A stretch of DNA of 64,000 bases, taken from the NCBI GenBank assembly GCA_944326855.1, contig CALVFO010000035.1, positions 1-64,000 on the forward strand, read 5' to 3'. Source of the stretch: an uncultured Alistipes sp. (GTDB lineage: Bacteria; Bacteroidota; Bacteroidia; Bacteroidales; Rikenellaceae). The notes beneath the pieces were generated by a model. It saw only the letters and a list, made by a program, of their open reading frames with translations. It was not told the DNA's origin and ran no database searches. The translations under genes and the position numbers were made by a program. Shown here in pieces: positions 55,620 through 63,092 of this stretch. Every line of letters begins with the position of its first letter. Position 1 is the stretch's first letter.

Positions 55620-56131
55620 CCCGCATTCGGGCCATCGTGCTGGACGTGGACGGCGTCCTGACCGACGGAGGCATCCAGGTAACCCCCGAGGGTGATTTCA
55701 TTCGTCGTTATAATTCCAAAGACGGGTTCGTTCTCTCCTATGCCCTCAAAAAAGGCTATCACGTAGCCATCATCACCGGAGGTCGGGGCAACACCCTCAA
55801 AGTCCGTTTCGACATGCTGGGAATCAAACACGTCTATCTGAACTGTCTGGCCAAACTGGAAGCGCTGCACGATCTGATGGAAAAACTCGATTTGCGTCCC
55901 GAAGAGATTCTCTACATGGGCGACGATATTCCCGACATCAATCCCATGATGCAGGTCGGCATGCCGGTATGTCCGGCCGATGCAGCCTCCGAAGTGATCG
56001 AGATTTCGCGTTACGTTTCCCAGTTCAAGGGGGGTGAAGGCTGTGTGCGGGATGTCGTGGAGCAGGTACTCCGGGCCCGCGGCGACTGGTATGTACCCGG
56101 CGAGAAGATCGACAATGTCGCCTCTCGCTAA
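55595..56131 (+). CDS. KdsC/YrbI family HAD phosphatase
   Basis: A 178-residue HAD phosphatase of the type that removes phosphate from 3-deoxy-D-manno-octulosonate 8-phosphate for lipopolysaccharide core synthesis. Motif I is LDVDGVLTDGGI at about 16-27; further motifs are VAIITGGRG and YMGDDIPDINPM. The start MGNFKEDIARIR at 55595 is used; the long extension upstream in the same frame lies inside the DUF2520 gene. No other Kdo genes are near, so the substrate is inferred from the family only. Confidence 0.88.
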   Translation: MGNFKEDIARIRAIVLDVDGVLTDGGIQVTPEGDFIRRYNSKDGFVLSYALKKGYHVAIITGGRGNTLKVRFDMLGIKHVYLNCLAKLEALHDLMEKLDLRPEEILYMGDDIPDINPMMQVGMPVCPADAASEVIEISRYVSQFKGGEGCVRDVVEQVLRARGDWYVPGEKIDNVASR

Positions 56132-56162
56132 CCCCCAACAGCGGATTCAGATTCCCTATCCC

Positions 56163-56191
56163 CAAACGGCCCCTCACAAAGAGGCCGTTTG
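56163..56191 (+). terminator. Hairpin after the KdsC-like gene
   Basis: CAAACGGCC and GGCCGTTTG are perfect 9-bp arms around an 11-base loop, 31 bases after the stop. No T-run follows. Confidence 0.5.
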
Positions 56192-56210
56192 AAGTTTCAG
56201 CATTTTCCTC

Positions 56211-56249
56211 TGTCCAAAAAATAGACATTCCCTGTCTAAAAATTAGACA
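56211..56249. promoter_or_regulatory. Two tandem palindromes, probable activator binding sites
   Basis: TGTCTAA-AAA-TTAGACA (56233-56249) is a perfect palindrome, and TGTCCAAAAAATAGACA (56211-56227) is a weaker copy. Their centres are 22 bp apart, two helical turns. They lie about 80-120 bp upstream of the start predicted from the sigma-54-like element, the usual place for an NtrC-type activator. Confidence 0.6.
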
Positions 56250-56304
56250 CAAACGACAACCCTAAAAATACACAAAAAGTTATCTGTCAGCTTATTAAAT
56301 CCAA

Positions 56305-56320
56305 TGGCATTTTTATTGTT
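56305..56320 (+). promoter_or_regulatory. Probable sigma-54 promoter of the permease gene
   Basis: TGGCATTTTTATTGTT keeps the -24 GG and the TTG of the -12 box with the required ten-base GG-to-GY spacing, but the -12 dinucleotide is GT instead of GC. The ATG is 32 bases downstream. The paired palindromes upstream strengthen the call. Confidence 0.5.
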
Positions 56321-56352
56321 CGAAAGTAATCAGACCTTCAAACTGTCCCGTC

Positions 56353-58747
56353 ATGATCTTTTCGTTCAAGAACTTATTGCACATTCTGAGACGCTATAAA
56401 ACAGCCAGCATTTTGAATCTGCTGGGGTTGTCGGTCGCTTTCACGGCATTCATCTTGATTGCCATGCACGTCCGATACGAATATACATACAACCAATTCC
56501 CCCATCAAAATCGGATTTTCCGGTTCGAATATTTTCGGGACAGTCTCCAATGGGAGCCGAACTTTTCCCGCCCGGCCGCAGAACTGATGCTAACGGCCTC
56601 ACCCCATATCGAAGCCGGAGGTCTGCTGCGGGTCAACCTGCCCGTTCCGTTTTATATCACCACCGAACATGACACGCTGCAGCAGGGGATTCGAGCCTCG
56701 ATCGAACGCATTACGCCGGGTTTTGCCCAAGTTTTCGATTTCAAGATCCTCGAAGGAAGCGCGTCGTCTCTTCACAACATCGACCAGGTCCTGATTCCGC
56801 AAAGCCTGGCCCGCAAACTTTTCGGAACGGAAAGTGCCATCGGACAAACGCTGAAAATCGAGGAGTTCGGCTCCGAGGGAGCCTGGTACGACTCCCCCTG
56901 GGGAGCCCAATATCCCACCCGGGTAACAGTCGGAGGCGTCTATCAGGATTTCCCTTCGAATTCCCTGGTTGCCAATCACATCTACGGAAAACAAGATCCC
57001 CGGGAATTGATTTCAGACTGGCATATGGGCGTTTTCTATTGCTATCTGAAGCTCGATTCTCCCCAGTCCATCGACGAAATCCTGCAAAACTACTTAACTC
57101 GCTATCCTTCGGAGGCGGGCGGCGATCACATGAAAGCGGTTCGACTTCGGTGCGTCGACGAACTATACTTCGGTGAATACATCTCCAACGATTATGTTCC
57201 TCACGGCAACAAAACGATTACCGATATCTTGCTGCTGATCGCCCTGCTGGTCATTCTCATCGCCTCGATCAATTTCGTCAACTTCTCGGTAGCCCTGACT
57301 CCGCTGCGTATCAAAGGCATCAACACCCAAAAGGTCCTGGTGTCCGGTCGGCAAGCTGCGCCGGGACCTGATTCTGGAATCGCTGGTCATTACGTTGCTG
57401 GCATACCTGACTGCCTTGTTTTGGGTCTGGAACCTGCAAGAAAGCCACTGGCTCGATTCATTGCTGGGAAACTCGTTATCGATGGCTCACAACCTGCCGC
57501 TGATCGGACTGACCGCCCTGCTGGCCATAGGAGTCGGCCTCTGCTCGGGCCTCTACCCGGCCTGGCATATGACCTCGTTCCCGCCGGCCCTGGTGCTCAA
57601 CGGTTCCTTTGCCGTCTCCGGTCGCGCTCAATTTATTCGTGAAAGTCTCATCGGCATCCAATACGTCATTTCCCTCACCTTGATCGTCTGCGCTCTGTTC
57701 ATCCACCTGCAGAATCGATACATCAGCCGCTTCGATATGGGATTCGACCAAGAGTACCTGATCCAGGTCCGGCTCTCCGAAGCGATGGCCGTTCGTGACG
57801 ATCTTCGTTACAAACAACGATTATTGGAACACCCGGACATTGTAGATGTGGCCTTCACCCAGCAGAAATTTGTCAGCGACGATATAAAGCCCAATCTGGG
57901 TGTAAGCTATCATGGAAAACACTATTACCACTACTTACTTCAGGTATCGTACAATTTTCCGGCCCTGATCGGCATCCATGCCACCCAAGGACGCGATTTC
58001 AGAGCGAGCGACGAATTGCGCACGGACGATCGATCGGCCTGGATGTTCAATGAATCGGCTGCCCGCATGATGGATCTGGAGGTCGGCAGCGAAATCGAAG
58101 GGGTTCCCATCGTCGGCATTTTCCCCGACCTGCATTTCGAATCGATGTACTACCCCATCAAACCCATGGGATTTCTCGTATCGCCCAAAGGGGAGTGGCA
58201 TATCCAATTCCCGCTCATTTTCTCCTACATCAAAGCCCGGGGAAACGATCTGCCGGGTGTGATCGCCCACATTCGCCAAACCCTCCAGGAAATCGATCCG
58301 GCCTACCCCGCCGAAATCCAATTTTTCGATCAAACCCTGAAAGAACTGTACCGTCAGAGTCGCAACCAAAGCCTTATGGTCACATTATTCAGTCTGATGG
58401 CGGTTTTGCTGGCCATTGTCGGCATCTTCGGGCTGGTGGTCTTCGAATCTCAGGGCAGAGCGAAAGAAATTGCCTTACGGAGAGTCATGGGAGCTACCGT
58501 ACACGAAATTTTATGGATGTTCAACCGGGGATTCGTACGGATCGTACTGCTCTGTTTTGTGATCGCCGTTCCCGTATCCTGGTTCGGAGTCAGAATCTGG
58601 CTACAGAACTTCGCCTACAAAACCCCCATTTACGCCTGGGTTTTTCTGGTTGCGTTTTTAATGGTTCTGATACTCACGCTCCTCACCGTCACTTTTCAAA
58701 GTTACCGAAGCGCCACCACCAATCCGACCCATTCGCTGCGCAAATAA
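56353..58747 (+). pseudogene. FtsX/MacB-like ABC transporter permease, frameshifted
   Basis: Two adjoining frames together give one permease of about 797 residues. The first (from ATG 56353) has the N-terminal helix RRYKTASILNLLGLSVAFTAFI, the periplasmic MacB-PCD domain, and the second membrane segment up to LRIKGINTQKVLV. The second frame, shifted by +1, resumes at VGKLRRDLILESLVITLLAY and runs to the C-terminal FtsX repeat with AKEIALRRVMGATVHEILWM, ending at 58747. The shift lies between about 57338 and 57347. Intact relatives read KVLGAS there, so bases were probably lost, either by real mutation or by a sequencing error. Without the shift both halves look fully conserved. No ATPase gene is adjacent. 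Confidence 0.85.
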
Positions 58748-58757
58748 GTCTCCCCGC

Positions 58758-59459
58758 TTACCGTGCAGACAACAAACGATCCGCCAACAAGGGCATTCCT
58801 TCAGCCGCTCTCAGGCGGATGTGTTCCAATGGATTGCGGATTCCTGTCGTATCGGGAAGATTGGGATCGACCAGATAGACCGGGATCTCAGGACGCACAT
58901 AACGTACCAACGAGGCAGCCGGATAGACCGCCAAGGAGGTCCCGACAATAATCAGGATATCCGCCGTCGCAGCGATTCGGGTCGCCCGATCGAACATCGG
59001 AACGCTCTCTCCGAAAAAGACGACAAACGGACGCAACAACGATCCATCGGGAGCTTTGGCCTGGGGATCCTGCCGCCACCCCTCCAACGGAACGATCAAA
59101 TTCTCATCGATGCTGCTGCGCAGTTTACGGATTTCGCCGTGCAGATGAGTAATCCGACTGCTGCCCGCCCGTTCGTGCAAATCGTCGATATTCTGCGTGA
59201 TCACCTCCACCTCGAAAGCCTCTTCCAGACGGCGGATCGCACGATGTGCCGCATTGGGTTCGGTCTCCATCACCTCCTTGCGACGCGTATTATAAAAATT
59301 CACCACCCATTCCCGGTTCTTCACCAGGGCTTCGGGTGTACACACATCTTCGATACGATATTTATCCCACAATCCGTCCGAATCGCGGAATGTCGAGATA
59401 CCGCTGTCGGCACTCACACCGGCTCCGGTGAAGACGACGATTTTCGGTCTGTTTTCCAT
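58758..59459 (-). CDS. Sir2 family NAD-dependent protein deacylase
   Basis: A 233-residue sirtuin. NAD-binding motifs are FTGAGVSADSGISTFRDSDG (10-29), TQNIDDLHERAG (88-99) with catalytic His107 in HLHGE, and IIVGTSLAVYPA. The zinc-ribbon cysteines are absent; the whole protein has one cysteine (Cys40). FYNTRR provides Tyr56 and Arg59, the Y-x-x-R pair that in SIRT5 and CobB binds succinyl or malonyl groups, so desuccinylase activity is likely (inference). It converges on the permease gene with a 10-base gap. Confidence 0.88.
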   Translation of the reverse strand: MENRPKIVVFTGAGVSADSGISTFRDSDGLWDKYRIEDVCTPEALVKNREWVVNFYNTRRKEVMETEPNAAHRAIRRLEEAFEVEVITQNIDDLHERAGSSRITHLHGEIRKLRSSIDENLIVPLEGWRQDPQAKAPDGSLLRPFVVFFGESVPMFDRATRIAATADILIIVGTSLAVYPAASLVRYVRPEIPVYLVDPNLPDTTGIRNPLEHIRLRAAEGMPLLADRLLSAR

Positions 59460-59910
59460 GGCTCGTGTTTTTATACAAAGTAAACGATTTTTCGGCTCAG
59501 CTGTTCCGGGATATCCCGAAAAACACCCGAATTCCTCTCGAATCGCTGGGCTCTGTCGCTACTCCCGCCGTCCGAGGTCCAGGCTCCGTCCTTTAAACCC
59601 GATCTTGGGAAAAACCGCTATTTTCCACAGTCATCAGAGTCGTAGGGCACTTTTAAGACCTCCCCAAGAAAAGCCGGTTGTTGTAGCCACTGGACTCTTG
59701 TTCGGTTCAGACCGGGCGATTTTCAAGCATGGCAACAGCGTTCCCGAGGATCGATCCGACACCCGGGTTGACCAAACCGTGATCCGAAGAGTGTACGGTT
59801 CGCACCCTGGAAATACCCAACTGCGTTCCAACTTCCAGGAATACGGTTCCTTCCCTCTCTTCCCTCTCTTCCCTCTCTTCCCTCTCTCCCTTTCGTACCC
59901 CCCAAAAACA
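59460..59910. other. Intergenic region upstream of the sirtuin gene
   Basis: About 450 bases without a recognisable gene. It contains the 9-bp tandem repeat at 59851-59886. Open frames crossing it run through the two terminators beyond and have no family resemblance. Confidence 0.5.
59851..59886. repeat. 9-bp polypyrimidine tandem repeat, four copies
   Basis: Four perfect copies of TTCCCTCTC stand in a row, with partial copies on both sides. One strand is pure pyrimidine over about 40 bases. Such tracts can slip in replication and can form triplex DNA. Confidence 0.85.
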
Positions 59911-59938
59911 AAAAAAGTCGGTTCACGGCCGAACCGAC
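59911..59938 (-). terminator. Intrinsic terminator (minus strand)
   Basis: GTCGGTTC and GAACCGAC form an 8-bp stem with a 6-base loop. On the minus strand the stem is followed by T6GT5. It would stop read-through from the beta-barrel gene. Confidence 0.8.
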
Positions 59939-59996
59939 ATTCACCTGAATTTTGCCAAGCGTTAACACCCGGTATTTGGTCCATGATCAGACAAAC

Positions 59997-60030
59997 AAAG
60001 GGTTCTCTGTGGATTAGAGAACCCTTTTTT
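59997..60030. terminator. Hairpin directly after the beta-barrel gene
   Basis: AAAGGGTTCTCT and AGAGAACCCTTT form a 12-bp stem with a 7-base loop and a T6 run on the plus strand. It is the nearer of two terminators behind the minus-strand gene. Confidence 0.75.
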
Positions 60031-60055
60031 CATGGAAGACCAACAACAGTATTTA

Positions 60056-60616
60056 TCAGAAACGATACCCGGCTGTAATCGTGAAGACGCCGTTACGACT
60101 CGTTCCGGCTTCGTGAAAATTCCAAATATTCGTAGCACCGATTCCATAACGGGCATCCAGGATCAACCCCATCGGGAATTCATACGAAATACCCACGGGA
60201 ATGGTCAAATCCACCGTATGGAAAGGATCGGTAGTAGACTCTTTTTCACCACCTGAGCGTATAGCAGCCCCCAACAGGAAACCCGGCTGCAAACCGGCTT
60301 TCACCGCCAAATTACCCCAGATGTTGAAGTTTGCCAAAATAGGAATATTCAAATAACTCGTTGTTACTTTATTATCGCTATTATAGCGACATCCTTGTGC
60401 CGAGTAGAGCAGGTCAGCAGACAAGAAGAAGGCATCCGAAAAACGATAGTCAGCAAACACACCGCCGGTAAACCCGACCATGGAACCTACACCGTTAGCT
60501 GCATTGGTTACTCCTGCCACATTAATACCGGCTTTTACACCCCATCCAAAACCCTGGGCGGAAGCCACAGTAGTCAATGCGACCAAACTCACAACCAGTA
60601 ATGCAATCTTTTTCAT
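60056..60616 (-). CDS. Outer-membrane beta-barrel protein (PorT-like family)
   Basis: A 186-residue protein with signal peptide MKKIALLVVSLVALTTVASA and then FGWGVKAGINVAG, the usual start of the small barrel family common in Bacteroidetes. Alternating strands such as YLNIPILANFNIWGNLAVKAGLQPGFLLG follow, and the C-terminus GVFTITAGYRF ends in the expected phenylalanine. It probably forms an eight-stranded barrel in the outer membrane; the ligand or role is unknown. Two hairpins lie downstream. Confidence 0.88.
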   Translation of the reverse strand: MKKIALLVVSLVALTTVASAQGFGWGVKAGINVAGVTNAANGVGSMVGFTGGVFADYRFSDAFFLSADLLYSAQGCRYNSDNKVTTSYLNIPILANFNIWGNLAVKAGLQPGFLLGAAIRSGGEKESTTDPFHTVDLTIPVGISYEFPMGLILDARYGIGATNIWNFHEAGTSRNGVFTITAGYRF

Positions 60617-60939
60617 AATCTTGAAATATTAGTGAATAAATAAAAACATACTTATCGTGTTTTGCAGACGACTATACAGATGGATTTCCTTACAATTTTG
60701 ATTCCATTCTATTCTTGCCTTAGGACGAATTTGACCCGCAAAAGTTACACCTGTTTGAGTTTTTCGTTCTTTTCGCCCATGCTTCAGAACAGAAAACGGA
60801 ATTCGGACGTATCGTCAAAATGAATATACAAAAAAGATAGCACTCCGCCTATCAGAACATGCGGAGAGGTCCAAAACAGAGCACTCTTTCCGGAAAACAG
60901 AACACTCTCTCAAAGAAAAAACCTCGAAGTCAACCTAAA
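60617..60939. other. Intergenic region between prmA and the beta-barrel gene
   Basis: About 320 bases. It holds a probable prmA terminator near 60830-60866 and must contain the barrel-gene promoter, for which no perfect element is seen. No gene is recognised. Confidence 0.4.
60830..60866 (-). terminator. Possible prmA terminator
   Basis: On the minus strand CTCCGC and GCGGAG form a 6-bp stem with a 12-base loop, then TGCTATC and T6. It lies about 75 bases past the prmA stop. Confidence 0.45.
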
Positions 60940-61764
60940 TCAGGCTTTCACAAAACGCATGGCCACCCAACCATCCCGTCGACGATTCCCCACACGTTCC
61001 AGACCCAAGGCGGCAGCCCGAGCCGTAATGGCAGGAACATCCTGTTCCAGAATGCCGCTCAGCAACAGCACGCCTCCCGGATTCAAGGCGGTGACATACC
61101 CCTCCATGTCCCGCAACAGAATATTCCGATTGATATTAGCCAGTACAAAATCATAGTGCTTGCCGGCCAACAGAGCGGCATCGCCCAGATAAGGAGTAAC
61201 ACGATCCTCCACCCCATTGGAGTGAATGTTCTCCCGGCAATTCTCGTAAGCCCAGGAATCGATATCGATCGCATCCACATGAGTCGCTCCGCGTTGTACG
61301 GCCAATATGGCCAACACGCCCGTACCGCTCCCCATATCCAATCCGCAACCCGACAACGGCAAATCCAACATCTCGCCCACCATCAGACAGGTCGTGGCAT
61401 GATGTCCCGTTCCGAATGACATTTTCGGCATGATCACCACCTCGTATTCGATTCCAGGTCGAGCAGGATGAAACGGAGCCCGGATCAAACAACGATCCTC
61501 AACGACAATCGGTTCGAAATGAGATTCCCAAACAGCATTCCAATTCGTATCGGGCATGGTTTCGACCGAGAAGGCATGACCGTTTTCCTGTAAAAAGGCC
61601 GTAATTTCGTCTTTCTCCTCCGCATAGGCTTTCGCCGGGATGTAAGCCTTCAGCAATCCGGTTTCTTCACTGAACGAATCGAACGACCAATCGCTCAATT
61701 GGGCCATCAGAATTTCGGCCTGTTCACTTCCCTCCACCGGCAGGGACATTTCAACGTATTGCAT
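60940..61764 (-). CDS. prmA: Ribosomal protein L11 methyltransferase
   Basis: SAM-dependent methylation of ribosomal protein L11. The 274-residue protein has the family block MPKMSFGTGHHATTCLM, SAM motif I LDMGSGTGVLAILAV, and the catalytic-type LANINRNILL. The N-terminal substrate-binding domain (about 1-85) is present. It is divergent from xerD, and their -7 boxes almost touch. Confidence 0.93.
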   Translation of the reverse strand: MQYVEMSLPVEGSEQAEILMAQLSDWSFDSFSEETGLLKAYIPAKAYAEEKDEITAFLQENGHAFSVETMPDTNWNAVWESHFEPIVVEDRCLIRAPFHPARPGIEYEVVIMPKMSFGTGHHATTCLMVGEMLDLPLSGCGLDMGSGTGVLAILAVQRGATHVDAIDIDSWAYENCRENIHSNGVEDRVTPYLGDAALLAGKHYDFVLANINRNILLRDMEGYVTALNPGGVLLLSGILEQDVPAITARAAALGLERVGNRRRDGWVAMRFVKA

Positions 61765-61787
61765 ACGGAATGGATTTGAATTCCCTG

Positions 61788-61804
61788 CAAATTTAGTAAT
61801 TTTG
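61788..61804. promoter_or_regulatory. Back-to-back -7 elements of prmA and xerD
   Basis: CAAATTTA-G-TAATTTTG reads as TAAATTTG on the minus strand (61788-61795, prmA) and TAATTTTG on the plus strand (61797-61804, xerD), both perfect. A -33 candidate TTTG for xerD lies at 61775-61778. The xerD ATG is four bases after its -7 box. Confidence 0.6.
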
Positions 61805-61808
61805 ACCT

Positions 61809-62711
61809 ATGAGTTGGGACAGCGAGTTAAAAGATTACATCTATTACATTAAACTGGAGAAAAAACTCTCCGACAATACCGTTGAAGCCTACCTGCGCGA
61901 TCTGCGTCAAATGGCCGAGTACCTGCTGAGTGAGTTTTCGATCCGCAAGCCGGAAAAGGTCTCCTCCGAACACATCGAAGCCTTCCTGGCGCACCTGTAC
62001 GACCGCGGCGTCGAAAAAAGTACCCAGGCCCGGGTATTGAGCGGCATCAAAAGTTTCTTTAACTACCTGATGCTCAACGATCGCATTAAAATACTACCCA
62101 CCGAGTTCATCGACACCCCGAAAATCGGACGCAAACTGCCGGACGTATTGAGCGTCGAGGAGATCGGACGCATTCTGGCCGCCGTCGACCTGAGTCAACG
62201 CTTCGGACACCGTAACAAAGCCATGATCGAAACCCTGTACAGTTGCGGGCTCCGGGTCAGCGAACTGATCGGGTTGCATATCAGCGACCTGTTTTTCCGG
62301 GACGGTTTTATCCGGGTGATCGGCAAAGGCGACAAACAGCGACTGGTTCCGATCAGTGACTCGGCCATCCGACTCATCGAGTTCTATCTGGAACAACGGA
62401 ACCATCTGACGGTCGATGCGAAATACGCCGATATTCTTTTTCTCAACAACAAAGGCAAAGGCCTGACCCGGGTAATGGTCTTCCATATCATTCGGGAACT
62501 GGCCCGCAAAGCCGGCATCGACAAACAGATCAGCCCCCACACGTTCCGGCACTCATTCGCCACCCATCTGCTCGAAGGGGGAGCCAGCATTCGGCAGGTG
62601 CAGGAAATGTTGGGACACGAATCCATCCTCACGACCGAAATTTACACCCACCTGGATCGTGAAACCCTTCGGGAGAGCCTGGAGGAGCACCATCCCCTGT
62701 CCGAAAAGTAA
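61809..62711 (+). CDS. xerD: Tyrosine recombinase XerD
   Basis: Site-specific recombinase that resolves chromosome dimers at dif. The 300-residue protein has the N-terminal SAM-like DNA-binding domain and the catalytic domain with Arg149 (CGLRVSEL), Lys173 (GKGDKQR), His244 and Arg247 (SPHTFRHSFATH), His270 (LGHESI) and nucleophile Tyr279 (TEIYTHLD). The length and lack of nearby mobile genes point to the housekeeping XerD rather than an integrase. Its mRNA is probably leaderless. Confidence 0.93.
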   Translation: MSWDSELKDYIYYIKLEKKLSDNTVEAYLRDLRQMAEYLLSEFSIRKPEKVSSEHIEAFLAHLYDRGVEKSTQARVLSGIKSFFNYLMLNDRIKILPTEFIDTPKIGRKLPDVLSVEEIGRILAAVDLSQRFGHRNKAMIETLYSCGLRVSELIGLHISDLFFRDGFIRVIGKGDKQRLVPISDSAIRLIEFYLEQRNHLTVDAKYADILFLNNKGKGLTRVMVFHIIRELARKAGIDKQISPHTFRHSFATHLLEGGASIRQVQEMLGHESILTTEIYTHLDRETLRESLEEHHPLSEK

Positions 62712-63045
62712 GGATTCCGAAGTTCCGCCCCACCATCCGGACAAAAAACAGGCAGCAGATGGCACGGGAGATCTCAGGGTATTTTCTCATGCTCGAATAT
62801 TCGGATTCGCCACGACCCCTCCATCACTCCGGTACGGAACACCCCCATCTCCGATCTATTCCGACTCGCAAAACGTTCTCTTTTCCAACGAACCTCCAGC
62901 TGCGATTCTCTACGTTCAGAAGTTCCCAAGAGCGACAGAAACCCGATCGCCTCGCCGCATATTCCCCAAACAAACCGGACTCGTATTTAGGTCTCAAACA
63001 GCGGGGGGCTCCCCATTCATTTTTCGAAACCGACTGCAACGAAAA
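62712..63045. other. Intergenic region after xerD
   Basis: About 330 bases between convergent genes. No gene, repeat or RNA is recognised; only the terminator of the CoA-transferase gene lies at its right end. Confidence 0.45.
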
Positions 63046-63070
63046 AGGCCCGGCATCAACAGCCGGGCCT
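63046..63070 (-). terminator. Intrinsic terminator after the CoA-transferase gene
   Basis: AGGCCCGGC and GCCGGGCCT form a 9-bp stem with a 7-base loop; on the minus strand TTTTTC adjoins the stem. It lies 23 bases past the stop. Confidence 0.85.
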
Positions 63071-63092
63071 CGGGTCTGCAAGAGACAAACTC

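Noticed and set aside
59428-60078. A 216-codon open frame crossing the 9-bp repeat
   Set aside because: It overlaps the start of the sirtuin gene and two terminators and contains the repeat as FPLFPLFPL; nothing suggests translation.
61809-62711. xerD as a mobile-element integrase
   Set aside because: Length, motif spacing and housekeeping neighbours fit chromosomal XerD. No attachment-site repeats, tRNA or mobile genes are nearby.
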